64,000 bases of DNA from Persicimonas caeni (lineage in GTDB: Bacteria; Myxococcota_A; Bradymonadia; Bradymonadales; Bradymonadaceae), in assembly GCF_006517175.1 (NCBI RefSeq), contig NZ_CP041186.1:992001-1056000 (forward strand). The letters are read 5' to 3'. This document shows, piece by piece, positions 25,636 to 38,435 of this stretch. A program made the translations under genes and the position numbers. The notes below the pieces were generated by a model, which was not told the DNA's origin, did not search any database, and saw only the letters and a list, made by a program, of their open reading frames with translations. How positions within the stretch are numbered: position 1 is the stretch's first letter; each line of letters opens with the position of its first letter.

Positions 25636-26070
25636 CTACTCACGCACCGATAGCGTGTAGGAAGCCGCCTTGGAAGCGCTCACGCTCACGTAGTAGATCC
25701 CCGGGGCCAGCGATGCGCTCAAACTCGCCTTCGAACCTGATTGCGAGGACGCGGCGAGTTCGCGGCCGGTCGCGCTGGTCAGCACCACACGACCGCCCAC
25801 CTCGGCCTTGGAGAATTCGACCGTGAGGCTGACTCGCGCCTTCTCTGTGAGCTTGAAATAGGACCAGTCGACCCGATCGGCCGGGGGCTTTAGGGAATCG
25901 GACTGATTCGAGGGGAAGCCAATCTTTCGGGCTTGCATGCGACTGGCATCGGAGTCGCGACTCTTGGCGTCGAGGTCTGCCGGGAGCATGCCCAGAGTAC
26001 CAATGAGAGCGACCAGCGCGAGGACACATATCTCGTGCGAGTAGAATGCTCGTCGAAAAAATGCCCGCAT
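25636..26070 (-). CDS. Small exported protein with a PPC-like beta domain
   Basis: 144 residues from the ATG at 26068-26070. A basic start (MRAFFRRAFYS) and a hydrophobic segment (VLALVALIGTLGML) look like a signal peptide or anchor. The C-terminal half (WSYFKLTEKARVSLTVEFS to GIYYVSVSASKAASYTLSV) resembles a bacterial pre-peptidase C-terminal type sandwich, in which LAPGIYYVxV is typical. Function unknown. Confidence 0.7.
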   Translation of the reverse strand: MRAFFRRAFYSHEICVLALVALIGTLGMLPADLDAKSRDSDASRMQARKIGFPSNQSDSLKPPADRVDWSYFKLTEKARVSLTVEFSKAEVGGRVVLTSATGRELAASSQSGSKASLSASLAPGIYYVSVSASKAASYTLSVRE

Positions 26071-26194
26071 CGTTGGCCTCGTCGCTGATTGTCCGTACCG
26101 ACTCACTACAGATGAGACGTCCCGCGGGACGCCATCATTCAATGGCAGTATAGCGAGAGTCGAGACGTGATACGAGCGAAAGACCTATTTATTC

Positions 26195-27319
26195 CTACTG
26201 AGCAACCTCGGGGATGGCCTTGGGATGAGCATCGACGCCGACGGCCTCCCGAATATTCGCCCAACCGTTCTCTTTGCACGCACGCTCGAGGCCGCGGTTG
26301 ATGCGTCGAATCGCGCTGGGACCTTCGTAGATAAAGCCGGTCCAAACCTGGACCAGGCTCGCCCCTGCACGAATCGTCTCGAGGGCGTCCTCGGCGGTAA
26401 AGATGCCGCCAACTCCGATGATCGGCAGTCGACCTTCGGTCAGCGTGTAGATGCGGCGGATCAGCTCGACCGAGCGCTGCCGAACGGGTCGACCGGACAC
26501 ACCGCCGGGGCCGAGTTCGTCTTGACCCGGCGTGTGCAAATCGTCGCGCTCGATGGTCGTATTCGTCGCGATGATGCCGTCGATATCACACGCGTCGATC
26601 ACCTCGAGGATGTCGTCGAGTTGTCCGTCGGTGATGTCGGGCGCAATCTTGAGCAAGATCGGGCGGCGCGCCACGCTCTTTTGGGCGGCCATCTCGGCGT
26701 TGATTCGCTGCAGGTGGGCCAACAATTCGGTCAGCGGCTCTTTGTTCTGTAGCTCGCGCAGCCCCGGGGTGTTGGGGGAGCTGACGTTGACGACGAAGTA
26801 CCGCGCGAAGTCGAAGAGCCTGCGAAAGCTCTTTTCGTAATCGGCAGGAGCTTCATCGAGCGGCACCACCTTGGTCTTGCCGATATTGACGCCCAGGAGC
26901 GGCTCGATGCGCTTTTTGGCGAGCCTAGCAGCCACCACCGAGCTTCCGTGGTTGTTGAAGCCCATGCGATTGAGCAACCCGCGGTCCTCGGGGAGTCGAA
27001 ACATGCGAGGGCGCTCGTTGCCGACCTGCCCTTCCCCGGTGACCGTGCCGATTTCGACATAGCCAAAGCCCAATGAGGCCAGCTCGTTGAAGTGCTCGGC
27101 GTTTTTGTCGAAGCCGGCGGCCAAGCCCACGGGATTGTCGAACTCGAGCCCCCACATCGTCTGCTCGAGTGAAGAGGTGTGCACACAACACCACCGCTTG
27201 ACGATAGCGCGCACAAACGACAACCCCAGCGCCACGCGCAACCACTTCATCACAAAATGGTGCACCGACTCGGGGTCGAATCGAAAGAGAATGGGACGAA
27301 CGACTTTTTTATAGAGCAC
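26195..27319 (-). CDS. pyrD: Dihydroorotate dehydrogenase (quinone), class 2
   Basis: It oxidises dihydroorotate to orotate with quinone as acceptor (pyrimidine synthesis, inner membrane). The 374-residue protein has the N-terminal membrane-associated helices of class 2 enzymes. FMN-site segments are NPVGLAAGFDKN, VEIGTVT, NRMGFNNHG, VVNVSSPNTPGLR with the catalytic Ser, and IATNTT and IGVGGIFTAEDA. The start is a GTG. It appears to stand alone, with the fur-like gene 23 bp upstream on the same strand. Confidence 0.96.
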   Translation of the reverse strand: MLYKKVVRPILFRFDPESVHHFVMKWLRVALGLSFVRAIVKRWCCVHTSSLEQTMWGLEFDNPVGLAAGFDKNAEHFNELASLGFGYVEIGTVTGEGQVGNERPRMFRLPEDRGLLNRMGFNNHGSSVVAARLAKKRIEPLLGVNIGKTKVVPLDEAPADYEKSFRRLFDFARYFVVNVSSPNTPGLRELQNKEPLTELLAHLQRINAEMAAQKSVARRPILLKIAPDITDGQLDDILEVIDACDIDGIIATNTTIERDDLHTPGQDELGPGGVSGRPVRQRSVELIRRIYTLTEGRLPIIGVGGIFTAEDALETIRAGASLVQVWTGFIYEGPSAIRRINRGLERACKENGWANIREAVGVDAHPKAIPEVAQ

Positions 27320-27342
27320 GGCAGTTCAGATCATCGACCGCG

Positions 27343-27837
27343 CTAACGCCGACACGGTGAGCAGACACCTCGAAGCCAGACCGTGGCGGTCTCGACGACA
27401 AATTCGGTGTCATCCGCGTGTAGCGTGCGCGAGGTCGTGATCAGCTGTTGGAGGGAGTCCGACTCGAGCTGCACGTCGAAAATCTCGCCGCAGTGGTCAC
27501 ACACGGCGTGGTGGTGGGGCTCGACGGTCGGATCGAAATAGGTCTGCCCGTCGTGGGCATTGATGCGTGCGACGATGCCGACATCCTCGAAGAGCTCGAG
27601 CGTGTTGTAGACGGTCGCCAGCGACAGGCTGGGCACCGTGTCTTCCAGACGCCCAAAAATCTGCTGGGGCGTCATATGCTCGGGCTCCCCGTCAAACAGT
27701 TCCAGGATCGCTTTGCGCTGCGGCGTGAGCCGATAACCAGCGCTCTTCAGCCGCGAGAGGCCCGCGTCGAGCGCGCCGCCACTCATCTGCTCGGCGGTGC
27801 TCGACGCGGTCGCTACGGTTGTATCGGTATCACCCAT
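27343..27837 (-). CDS. Fur-family transcriptional regulator (PerR/Fur-like)
   Basis: 164 residues from the ATG at 27835-27837, ten bases below the spoVR stop. The winged-helix part is seen in YRLTPQRKAILELF and PSLSLATVYNTLELF; the metal site in EPHHHAVCDHCGEIFD and a second Cys pair GVCSPC, so a structural zinc site is present. The order of genes (prkA, yeaH, spoVR, then this regulator) suggests a stress or metal link. PerR and Fur cannot be separated with confidence by eye. Confidence 0.9.
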   Translation of the reverse strand: MGDTDTTVATASSTAEQMSGGALDAGLSRLKSAGYRLTPQRKAILELFDGEPEHMTPQQIFGRLEDTVPSLSLATVYNTLELFEDVGIVARINAHDGQTYFDPTVEPHHHAVCDHCGEIFDVQLESDSLQQLITTSRTLHADDTEFVVETATVWLRGVCSPCRR

Positions 27838-27847
27838 GACTCTGCCC

Positions 27848-29356
27848 TCAGATGGGCTCGTAATCGAACGCGGACTGCTTGTGGTCGGTGCCGTCGTAGG
27901 ACAGCAACACGCCCTTGTCGTCGGAGATCGTCTCGATGTTGACCGGCCGCTTCCAGACTCGCTGCAACGCCTCGAGCACCCCTTGGGCGTAGTCGAGACG
28001 AAGCGGCGTGCCGTCGAACTTGTGGTGGAGCAGAAGCTCACCGCGGTTCTTGAAGTTGCCGTCCTTCACGTAAATGAAGGGTTGGCCAAAGTTTGTCAAC
28101 TGAGTCAACAACTTCTCTTTGATCTTCTTGAACTCGCGGCTCTCGATCTCCCAGTTGCCCGTCTTTCGGTTGTAGCCGAAGGTGAACATCTTGTTCTCGC
28201 GGGCGAACTCCTCGGTCATGAACTCGTCGATGAAGGTCACATCGTTGTAGAGCTTGCGAACCTCGAAGATCTTTTTGCGCCCGAGGCCGAGCTGCTTGTC
28301 CCAGTTGGACTTGCGCTCCAAATCGTCGACCTCGTCCCACTCTTTGCCGAACTTGCCTTTGTTCCAGCGCTCCTCGATGTCGCGGTACAGCGCCACGCCC
28401 AGCTTGTAGGGGTTGAGCTGGCCCTGGCCGCTGAACATGACCTTGGAGTTGATGTCGGCAAAGTCGATGATCTCGGCGTCGGTCAACACCCGCTCGGTCA
28501 AGATCTTGGAGTGCCAGTAACTTGCCCAGCCCTCGTTCATGATCTTGGTCTGGCCCTGCGGGGCGAAGTAGTACGCCTCTTCGCGGATGATCGACAAGAT
28601 GTCGGCCTCCCAACCCTCCAGCGGCGCGTGCTCGAGCAAAAAGAGCATCACGTCCTTTTCGGGATCGGGCGGGAACTTCTTGAGCCGCTCGGCCTCCTCT
28701 TGGAGCTTGCGCTTCTGCTCTTCGATGTAGTCCTGCGGGTTGATGTACTCATCCATGTAGTCCTTGGCCTTGAACTTGGGGATCTCCCGCGCTCTCGGCT
28801 CGTCATCATGGTCGCGCTCCTTTTTGCGGCGACGCTCGATGAACGGACTGTAGTAATCGATGAGGTTATCCAGCGACAGGCAGGTGTCGATGAAGTCCTC
28901 GACCTTCTCGATGCCGCGCCGGTCGACGTAGCGGCGAATCCGCGCGCCGTGGTTGGCCATCTCGTCGACCATCTTTCGATTGGTCTTCGAGAAGTAGTAG
29001 TTGTTCTTGAAGAAGTCGACGTGGGCGTACACGTGGGCGATGACCGTCTTCTGGTCGACTAGGTTGTTGCCCTCGAGCAGATAGGCGTACGAGGGGTCGT
29101 TGTTGATGACCATCTCGTAGATCTTCGACAGGCCGTACTCCGAGCTCTTGGAGAGCTGCTCGTACTCCATGCCGAAGCGCCAGTGCGGATAGCGCGTGGG
29201 GAAACCGCCGTAGGCGGCGATTTCGTTCATCTGCTTGTAGTCGACCATCTCGAAGATCGTCTCGAAGAAATCGAGCCCGTACTCCTCTTTGGCGACCTCG
29301 CGGATCTCCTGGATGATGTCACGCAGGTGCAGCGGGATTGTCTTGACGGTACGCAT
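27848..29356 (-). CDS. spoVR: SpoVR family protein
   Basis: 502 residues from the ATG at 29354-29356. The sequence has the family's conserved pieces: [31 protein letters not shown] near the start, [29 protein letters not shown], and [12 protein letters not shown]. SpoVR proteins are widely linked to PrkA and YeaH in non-sporulating bacteria; their biochemical role is unsettled. It starts four bases after the yeaH stop, so translation is probably coupled. Confidence 0.95.
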   Translation of the reverse strand: MRTVKTIPLHLRDIIQEIREVAKEEYGLDFFETIFEMVDYKQMNEIAAYGGFPTRYPHWRFGMEYEQLSKSSEYGLSKIYEMVINNDPSYAYLLEGNNLVDQKTVIAHVYAHVDFFKNNYYFSKTNRKMVDEMANHGARIRRYVDRRGIEKVEDFIDTCLSLDNLIDYYSPFIERRRKKERDHDDEPRAREIPKFKAKDYMDEYINPQDYIEEQKRKLQEEAERLKKFPPDPEKDVMLFLLEHAPLEGWEADILSIIREEAYYFAPQGQTKIMNEGWASYWHSKILTERVLTDAEIIDFADINSKVMFSGQGQLNPYKLGVALYRDIEERWNKGKFGKEWDEVDDLERKSNWDKQLGLGRKKIFEVRKLYNDVTFIDEFMTEEFARENKMFTFGYNRKTGNWEIESREFKKIKEKLLTQLTNFGQPFIYVKDGNFKNRGELLLHHKFDGTPLRLDYAQGVLEALQRVWKRPVNIETISDDKGVLLSYDGTDHKQSAFDYEPI

Positions 29357-29360
29357 ATGC

Positions 29361-30476
<1,116 letters not shown>

Positions 30477-30561
30477 ACGCCTTTCAGGCCTCAAACCAGA
30501 TATGACACGGCGCAGCGCGCAATGAGAGTCGCGCTGCGCCGGCGTCGGAAACTACCTCACC

Positions 30562-32625
<2,064 letters not shown>

Positions 32626-33101
32626 AAAACGTCTCTCCTAACACCTTCCGCTGGCGGAACGTTCACCGATATGTATCAGTCTCGTCCGTTGACGAAGCTT
32701 ATTTGATCGATCGCGATATCAATTCGTACTTGTCTCGGTTTTGTAGCAGCGACATGTAGCATCTGGTGGTATCCTAAGAAAGCACTTGGGGTCCGTCCAG
32801 CGTGCACGTCGCGTCCTCTTCATCTTAGGGCAGGACGCGGCCACAAGGAAATTTTCCCACGGCCACGACCCGACCGCCTCCTCGTCAGGTCTAACGCCCA
32901 CGATAGAGGCATTCATTCCGGAGATATGATAGGGCGGCTTGAACGTGTGCACTCCCCGAACAGAGTCAACTGGCGCCGGGTCGGGCTGTCGGTCACTGAT
33001 ACTGCCGCCTGCCCCGATCATGTTACGTAAAGACTGCACAGAAGTGAACCAGTCTTACGTCAAATAAGAGCCCGTCCACCGACGCGATTATTCCGCCTGC
33101 C
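32626..33101. other. Divergent intergenic region upstream of prkA and the nth-like gene
   Basis: 476 bp without a supported gene. Near prkA are a small palindrome TTCCGC-TG-GCGGAA (32646-32659) and the near-palindrome at 32703-32722. The promoter of the prkA operon should lie here, but no clear -35/-10 pair can be chosen. Confidence 0.5.
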
Positions 33102-33758
33102 ATGGCCACAGAAATCCCCTTTATTCTCGACACGTTATACGCACACCACGGTCGCATGGAGTACGAGGGCCCCGACGACCTTCTCGGGGTGTTGGTGCGC
33201 ACCATCTTGAGCCAGCAGACCACGCGCCACAACTGCACGCGTGCCTTCGACAACCTCATCGACACCTATTATGGCGACTGGGCGCGCATTCAGAGAGCCC
33301 CTCTCGAGGACATCGAGGAGGTTATCGCCGTGGCCGGACTCGCCGGCCAAAAGGCGCGGCGCATTCAAGCCGCGCTGCAGCGGCTCGACGAAGAGCGCGG
33401 CGAGCATTCGCTCGAGTTTCTGCGCCAGATGCCGGTCGACGAGGCTCGGGACTACCTCACCTCATTCAAGGGAGTGGGGCCCAAAACCGCCGCCTTTACG
33501 CTGATGTACGCAGCCGGAATGTCTGCGTTTCCGATGGACACTCATATCCTGCGCATCGCCAAGCGGCTGGGATGGATCGACGAGTCGACCTCGAGCGGCC
33601 AAGCGCACCGACTCATGGAAGAGCGTATCCCCGCTGAAGAGCACTACTCGGCGCACATGGTCTTGGTGCGCCACGGACGCGCCATTTGCCACGCCCGCAA
33701 CCCCGACTGCCACGCTTGTCCAATCCGAGCGCAGTGCCCCAGCGCGCAGTCGGCGTAA
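33102..33758 (+). CDS. Endonuclease III-like DNA glycosylase (HhH-GPD, 4Fe-4S)
   Basis: 218 residues. The helix-hairpin-helix LTSFKGVGPKTAAF includes the position of the catalytic Lys, and FPMDTHILRIAKRLG the catalytic Asp. The iron-sulfur loop C-x6-C-x2-C-x5-C is seen in CHARNPDCHACPIRAQC. This fits oxidised-pyrimidine base-excision repair. It diverges from Nth in detail, so an Nth-related subfamily is also possible. Its 3' end faces the epimerase gene four bases away. Confidence 0.92.
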   Translation: MATEIPFILDTLYAHHGRMEYEGPDDLLGVLVRTILSQQTTRHNCTRAFDNLIDTYYGDWARIQRAPLEDIEEVIAVAGLAGQKARRIQAALQRLDEERGEHSLEFLRQMPVDEARDYLTSFKGVGPKTAAFTLMYAAGMSAFPMDTHILRIAKRLGWIDESTSSGQAHRLMEERIPAEEHYSAHMVLVRHGRAICHARNPDCHACPIRAQCPSAQSA

Positions 33759-33762
33759 GCGA

Positions 33763-34176
33763 TCACTCGTGGTCTTCCTTGCGCTGGGTCAACTCGAAGA
33801 GCACGCCGCCGGTATCTTTGGGGTGCATGAAGGTGATGAGCTTTCCGTGGGCCCCGTCGAGCGGTTCATCGCTGAGCAGCCGAATCTGGTGCTCGGTCAT
33901 GCGCGCCCGTGCCCCTTCGATGTCGTCGGTGCCGGCGGCGATGTGGTGAATACCTTCGCCGTACTTGTCCAAAAAGCGCGCCACCGGACCGGTGTCGTCC
34001 AGCGGCTCCAAGAGTTCGAGCATCGACTCGCCGAGCCGAAAGAACGCCACTTTGACGCCCTGCTCTTCGACGACATCGGTACCTTCGAACTCGAGGCCGA
34101 GCGCGTCACGGTAAAGCCCCATCTTCTCGTCGATAGAGCGAACGGCGATACCAATATGGTCGATTTTGTTGAGCAT
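33763..34176 (-). CDS. mce: Methylmalonyl-CoA epimerase
   Basis: 137 residues in the VOC superfamily. Metal-ligand segments are KIDHIGIAVRSI (His), SMLELLEP (Glu), GIHHIAAGTDDI (His) and GGVLFELTQRKE (Glu). The enzyme interconverts methylmalonyl-CoA epimers in propionate metabolism. The mutase genes are not in this window. Confidence 0.93.
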   Translation of the reverse strand: MLNKIDHIGIAVRSIDEKMGLYRDALGLEFEGTDVVEEQGVKVAFFRLGESMLELLEPLDDTGPVARFLDKYGEGIHHIAAGTDDIEGARARMTEHQIRLLSDEPLDGAHGKLITFMHPKDTGGVLFELTQRKEDHE

Positions 34177-34389
34177 GGTCCGTGAGGGTTTAGAGGTCTA
34201 GGGTTGACAGTCTGGATACGAGGTTTTGAGGTAATTACCGCAGGGTGGGCCCGGCTGGCCAGCTTGACACTGAAAAAATCACCATGCTACTCCACCCAAT
34301 CCAAACTAGTGCACGGATCTCGCACGAATTACGCGGTGAATCAATTCTTGGACGGGCGCAAATCTTGGACGCCTTCGAACGGATTTTGA

Positions 34390-36576
34390 ATGGATAGCTC
34401 ACTGATATTCCGCTCGCTACTCACTGCGCTTCTGGTGTGCGCCGGTACCTCCTCCGCTCTGGCCCAACAGGCGCCTGGCGACGAGCCTGCCGCCGAGGAG
34501 CAGCCTGAAGAGGAGGCTGACGCTCCCAGCGACGAGCAGGCCCAGCCGGCCGAGGCAGATGAGCCGGAGCAAGAAGAGGCCGACCAGGCTGCCGAGCAAC
34601 AGGAGCAAGAGCAGCCTGCTGCTCCCGACACAGGCGAGCAGGCCCAGCCCGCGGGCGAAGGCGAAGCTGACGAAGACGAAACCGGCGAGCAGGAGGACGC
34701 TGCGCCCGAGGCAGCCGAGCCGCCGCCGGCTCAGCCCGTTCAGCCCGCCGAACAGCCGCAGCAGATCGAGGCTCCCGAGCCCTCCGAGGACGCTCAAGAG
34801 AGCCCCATCTCCGATCTGGCCAATGGCGATGCTGACGAAGAGTTCGTCCCCCTCGAGGATATCGAGGAAGGCGTGCTCGAGAGCATCACCCCGGCCGAAG
34901 TCTACCCCTACGTCGACTGGAACGGATATTTCCGGCTGCGCAGCGAGGTCAATGTCGGCTTCGATCTCGACACAGGCGGGACCTCGGCGGTGCCGCCCCC
35001 CGTCGACGAATTCGTCAGCCCGAATCCGGAGACCACCGACCCGGTCGAAGAGGAAGCAGACACCCTCTGGACGACCGATATGCGGCTTCGCCTCGAGCCG
35101 ACCATCAACATCACAGAAGCGCTTCGGCTGCATATCGAAGCCGACATCTTCGACAATGTCGTGCTGGGCACTCAGTACGACAACCCCGACTTTTTCGGCG
35201 TGGCCAACGGTGTCGAGGACAGACCGCCGGTCATCCGCGTCAACGAGGCGTGGGGTGAGGTCGATGCTTTCTTCGGCACGCTCCGAGCCGGCCGCATGGA
35301 CGACCCGTGGGGCCTGGGCATCTTCAGCGACAGCGGCGACTGCCTCGACTGTAGCGTCGAAAACCCGATCGACCGTGTCGCCTTCACCACCCAGATTTGG
35401 GAAGTCTACACCCGCCTGACGGTGGATTTCCCGAGCGAGGGCCTGACCACCGAGCCGCTGCTCTTCGCTGGTCAAGCCTACGACATCGGCCAAGCCGACG
35501 ATGTCGACCAGTATACGATTTCGATTTTCCGAAAGCCGGTGACCCGCGAGGACCGTGAGCTGCAAGCTCACCGCCTCGAAGTCGAGAAGAAGCCGGTGTT
35601 CAACGGCGGCGTCTACTTCACCTACCGCAACCAGTCGGGCTTTTTCAGCCCGAGCACCGCGGCCGGTCAAGACGTCGGCGAGACCGAAGCCCTCGACCAG
35701 GGCTTGCTGGTCTACCGGGGCATGGAATTGTACGTGCCCGACGTATGGTTCGAGATGCTCTACAACCCCGAGCCGGATATGCTCGTGCGCCTGGCGCTCG
35801 AGGGCGTGGGCGTCTTCGGCAGCGTCGACAACTCGACCCGTGAGGCAGTTGGCGTGACGGACAACGACCAGTCGGTCAACTGCTTCGACGACGACGAACG
35901 CTCCAACAACGAGCAGGTCTGCTCCAGCCAGGGCACCGGCGCCGAGCGAGAGTCCGTCTCCAAGGACATCACCGAGTTCGGCCTCGCCCTCGAAAGTGAA
36001 CTCTACTTTGGCGGCCCGGTGCGCTTTGGCCTCAACGGCGGCTTTGCCACCGGCGGTCCCGAGGCCAATTGGGGCTTTACGGTCGACAACAACGGCAACA
36101 TCGTGCCCGCCAATGGCGCCGGGCTCGACTTCTACCGGTTCAACCCCAACTACCACGTCGACCTGATCTTGTTCCGCGAGGTCATCGGCACGGTCACCAA
36201 CGCCTACTACGGCAACCCGTGGGCGCAGATTCGCTTTCTGGAGACGCCCAGCAGCCGCATGGAGCTGCAGTTCGACGCCATCGTCTCGGCGGCCATGGAT
36301 TCGGCCGGAACGCCCAGCGCCATCATCGAAGATGGAGAGTCGGTGGAGGGCAACAGCATGCTCGGCCTCGAGCTCGACGCGGCCACCCGCTACATCGAGA
36401 CCGACCACTTCCGCGCCGAAATTGAAGGCGGCATCCTCTTTCCGTTCTCGGGTCTCGGTGCCCGCACCGGCGGACGCCGTCTCGTTCCCGTGGGAGACGA
36501 TCCTGTCGACATTGGCGCCAATGTCGATCCGAGCATCGCTTGGACGGTCCAAGGGAACCTCTTCTGGACGTTTTGA
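34390..36576 (+). CDS. Outer-membrane beta-barrel protein with acidic Pro/Gln-rich N-terminal region
   Basis: 728 residues. A cleavable signal peptide (SLLTALLVCAGTSSALAQQ) is followed by about 115 residues of E/Q/P/A-rich low complexity. The rest is a series of amphipathic strands (WNGYFRLRSEVNVGFDL, MRLRLEPTINITEALRLHIEADIFDN) ending in NLFWTF; a C-terminal Phe is the usual outer-membrane barrel signal. It resembles porin-like proteins known from myxobacterial genomes, but I cannot name a family with certainty. It is followed three bases later by a lipoprotein gene. Confidence 0.85.
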   Translation: MDSSLIFRSLLTALLVCAGTSSALAQQAPGDEPAAEEQPEEEADAPSDEQAQPAEADEPEQEEADQAAEQQEQEQPAAPDTGEQAQPAGEGEADEDETGEQEDAAPEAAEPPPAQPVQPAEQPQQIEAPEPSEDAQESPISDLANGDADEEFVPLEDIEEGVLESITPAEVYPYVDWNGYFRLRSEVNVGFDLDTGGTSAVPPPVDEFVSPNPETTDPVEEEADTLWTTDMRLRLEPTINITEALRLHIEADIFDNVVLGTQYDNPDFFGVANGVEDRPPVIRVNEAWGEVDAFFGTLRAGRMDDPWGLGIFSDSGDCLDCSVENPIDRVAFTTQIWEVYTRLTVDFPSEGLTTEPLLFAGQAYDIGQADDVDQYTISIFRKPVTREDRELQAHRLEVEKKPVFNGGVYFTYRNQSGFFSPSTAAGQDVGETEALDQGLLVYRGMELYVPDVWFEMLYNPEPDMLVRLALEGVGVFGSVDNSTREAVGVTDNDQSVNCFDDDERSNNEQVCSSQGTGAERESVSKDITEFGLALESELYFGGPVRFGLNGGFATGGPEANWGFTVDNNGNIVPANGAGLDFYRFNPNYHVDLILFREVIGTVTNAYYGNPWAQIRFLETPSSRMELQFDAIVSAAMDSAGTPSAIIEDGESVEGNSMLGLELDAATRYIETDHFRAEIEGGILFPFSGLGARTGGRRLVPVGDDPVDIGANVDPSIAWTVQGNLFWTF

Positions 36577-36579
36577 GCC

Positions 36580-37377
36580 GTGAATGACAATTCTGCCGTC
36601 GCCATCGCACGCGCGCTCAGCTTGGCCGGACTGCTCTTCGGCCTGGCCGGCTGCGCGGCGCTGCGAGCGCCGGCAGAATTCACCCCCGCCAAGGCCCCCT
36701 CCGCGGCCGCCCTCCCCTTGCACATCGAGCCCGTCGAAGGTCGTCCGAATGGCCTGGTGTTGCGGTTCACCTGCGCTTGCGAACTCCCCGATGATGGCTG
36801 GCTCCAACTGCTCCGCGCCCGGGGCGACGAGACTCCGCAACTCTTCCGAAATATTCGATTCAATGCTCGCCTTCGCGACCGACTGACCGGCGCTGGGCTC
36901 GAGCTTTTGGACCGCTCGATCGACACCCAACCGACGCACTATCAACTGCGGGTGCGCGCCGCGCACGACGACGCGCCCGGGCAGACACTCCAAGTCTCTG
37001 CTCCGCTGGTCGTTCGATGGCGCACGCCCCCTGCTCGACCTGCAGAGCTGCAGGCCCATAGTCATATCGCCGGGACCGTCGAGCTGCGCTGGCTGGCGCC
37101 GGCAGACACCGGTGCGCTGATTTTTCGGCGCAATGTCCTCGACTCCAGCGCGCGCTGGGAGCGTCTGGCGCGTGTCGGCCCCTCGGCGCAGGGTGTCTTC
37201 GTCGACCGTCAGGTCGAGCCCGCCGGCGTTTATGCCTATCGAGTCGCTCTGGCCATCGACACCACTAGCACTGTACAGTTTGGTCGTCCGTCGGAGGAAC
37301 TCTACGTGACCGTCCACACGGCCCCCGTGGTGGATGCCCCCTCCGATGAGGCTCGACAAACGCCGTCTGGTAGCTAG
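36580..37377 (+). CDS. Lipoprotein with fibronectin III-like domain
   Basis: 265 residues from a GTG three bases after the barrel gene's stop, so probably co-transcribed. Lipoprotein signal LLFGLAGC. The C-terminal half has a FnIII look (ARPAELQAHSHIAGTVELRWLAP to GVYAYRVALAIDTTSTVQ). Function unknown; given its neighbour it may be an outer-membrane partner of the barrel. Confidence 0.8.
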   Translation: MNDNSAVAIARALSLAGLLFGLAGCAALRAPAEFTPAKAPSAAALPLHIEPVEGRPNGLVLRFTCACELPDDGWLQLLRARGDETPQLFRNIRFNARLRDRLTGAGLELLDRSIDTQPTHYQLRVRAAHDDAPGQTLQVSAPLVVRWRTPPARPAELQAHSHIAGTVELRWLAPADTGALIFRRNVLDSSARWERLARVGPSAQGVFVDRQVEPAGVYAYRVALAIDTTSTVQFGRPSEELYVTVHTAPVVDAPSDEARQTPSGS

Positions 37378-37386
37378 CTTGGGGCG

Positions 37387-37399
37387 TTGATAGCCCCCT
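37387..37399 (+). repeat. Solo copy of TTGATAGCCCCCT repeat core
   Basis: This matches the core of the 25-bp repeats at 6259-6333 exactly over 13 bases, located in the gap between two genes. Confidence 0.5.
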
Positions 37400-37433
37400 A
37401 GCGCGGATATTCTCTTTCGACAGGCAACCGACC

Positions 37434-38417
37434 GTGCCAAGAAATCTTACGAGCGTCGCGAGCAAGTCGATGGCAAAGCTTCGCAAGAACTACGAGGAGA
37501 TCTACCAGTCTCTGAGCCGGGTGGAATTGCAAAAGGGGATGCGCAGCCTCGACCAGCTCGATCTCGGTGATCTATTCGACTACGATACCGACTTGTGGCT
37601 GGGCTTTTACACTGAAGAGGGCATCGAGATCGCTCTGGAGCGCTACGGCGTGCTCGACGACATTCGCAAGCGTGGCTTCAAGAAGCTCGAGCTGGAGGTG
37701 CGCATGGACGACCCCGACGAGCATATGTTGCGCATTTGGAGCGCCCTTCCCAAATGTAGCGAGCCGCTGCTGGAGTTGGTCGTCTCTCGAAACGCCATGC
37801 ATTTCGAGTCCGAGTTGGGCGATCAGATTGGCCAACCCTACACCCCTGTGCTGACCGTGCAGTGGTTGCTAATGCAAAACCCAACCGAAACCTTTGCCGC
37901 CGACCGCCTGCCTCTTCCCGGGCAAAACTACCCTGGCCTGGGGGTCGGCGAGCAGGTGATGGAGATTTTGCGCAACGCCTGTCGGCGCCTGAACCTCGGC
38001 GGCCTGGTCACCATCCCCGCGCACTTTCACAACGCGGCGATGTACGGGGTGACGTTTCACTATATCAATCCCGACGCCGAAGCCACACTGCGTGCCCTCG
38101 AGCGGGACGTGCTCCGACGACTCGACGGCTCGCTTGCCAAGGCGAGCTGGGCGGTCGAGTGGAAGATGCTCGTCGATCGCAACAGCGAGCACGCCGAGCC
38201 CTTCGAGTGGTTTCACGAAGCGATGCTCTTTCCGATCAGCGAACCGCTCACTGACTACTTCAAAGGCGGCGCCTATCGAAACGAGGTCAAGCAGCGTCTC
38301 AAGGCTCAACAATTCGAGCTCTTTGAAGATGCGCTGCGACGTAATATGGCAGCCCGCGGTATGGAGCCGTTCGATCGGGCCCGCGTCGATGCGTGGCTCG
38401 AAGAGATCTTTCAGTAG
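37434..38417 (+). CDS. Unrecognised conserved-looking protein
   Basis: 327 residues from a GTG at 37434; an ATG at 37470 (MAKLRKNYEEIYQ) is an alternative. It is soluble, with no signal or membrane segment, and regular alpha/beta composition. Noticeable pieces are LFDYDTDLWLGFYTEEG, PGQNYPGLGVGEQVMEILRNACRRLNLGG and FHNAAMYGVTFHYINPDAE. The GLGVGEQV...A..LNLGG stretch faintly recalls acetyl-CoA loops, but I do not assign a family. It precedes ggt by 18 bp on the same strand. Confidence 0.78.
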   Translation: MPRNLTSVASKSMAKLRKNYEEIYQSLSRVELQKGMRSLDQLDLGDLFDYDTDLWLGFYTEEGIEIALERYGVLDDIRKRGFKKLELEVRMDDPDEHMLRIWSALPKCSEPLLELVVSRNAMHFESELGDQIGQPYTPVLTVQWLLMQNPTETFAADRLPLPGQNYPGLGVGEQVMEILRNACRRLNLGGLVTIPAHFHNAAMYGVTFHYINPDAEATLRALERDVLRRLDGSLAKASWAVEWKMLVDRNSEHAEPFEWFHEAMLFPISEPLTDYFKGGAYRNEVKQRLKAQQFELFEDALRRNMAARGMEPFDRARVDAWLEEIFQ

Positions 38418-38435
38418 TCCTCAGGAGAATTGTCG

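Noticed and set aside
32719-33039. 106-codon frame upstream of prkA
   Set aside because: No ribosome-binding site, no recognisable motif, and composition unlike neighbouring genes.
34417-37440. 1007-codon open frame on the minus strand
   Set aside because: It is antisense to the outer-membrane barrel and lipoprotein genes, which have signal peptides and sensible composition. Long antisense frames are expected in GC-rich DNA.
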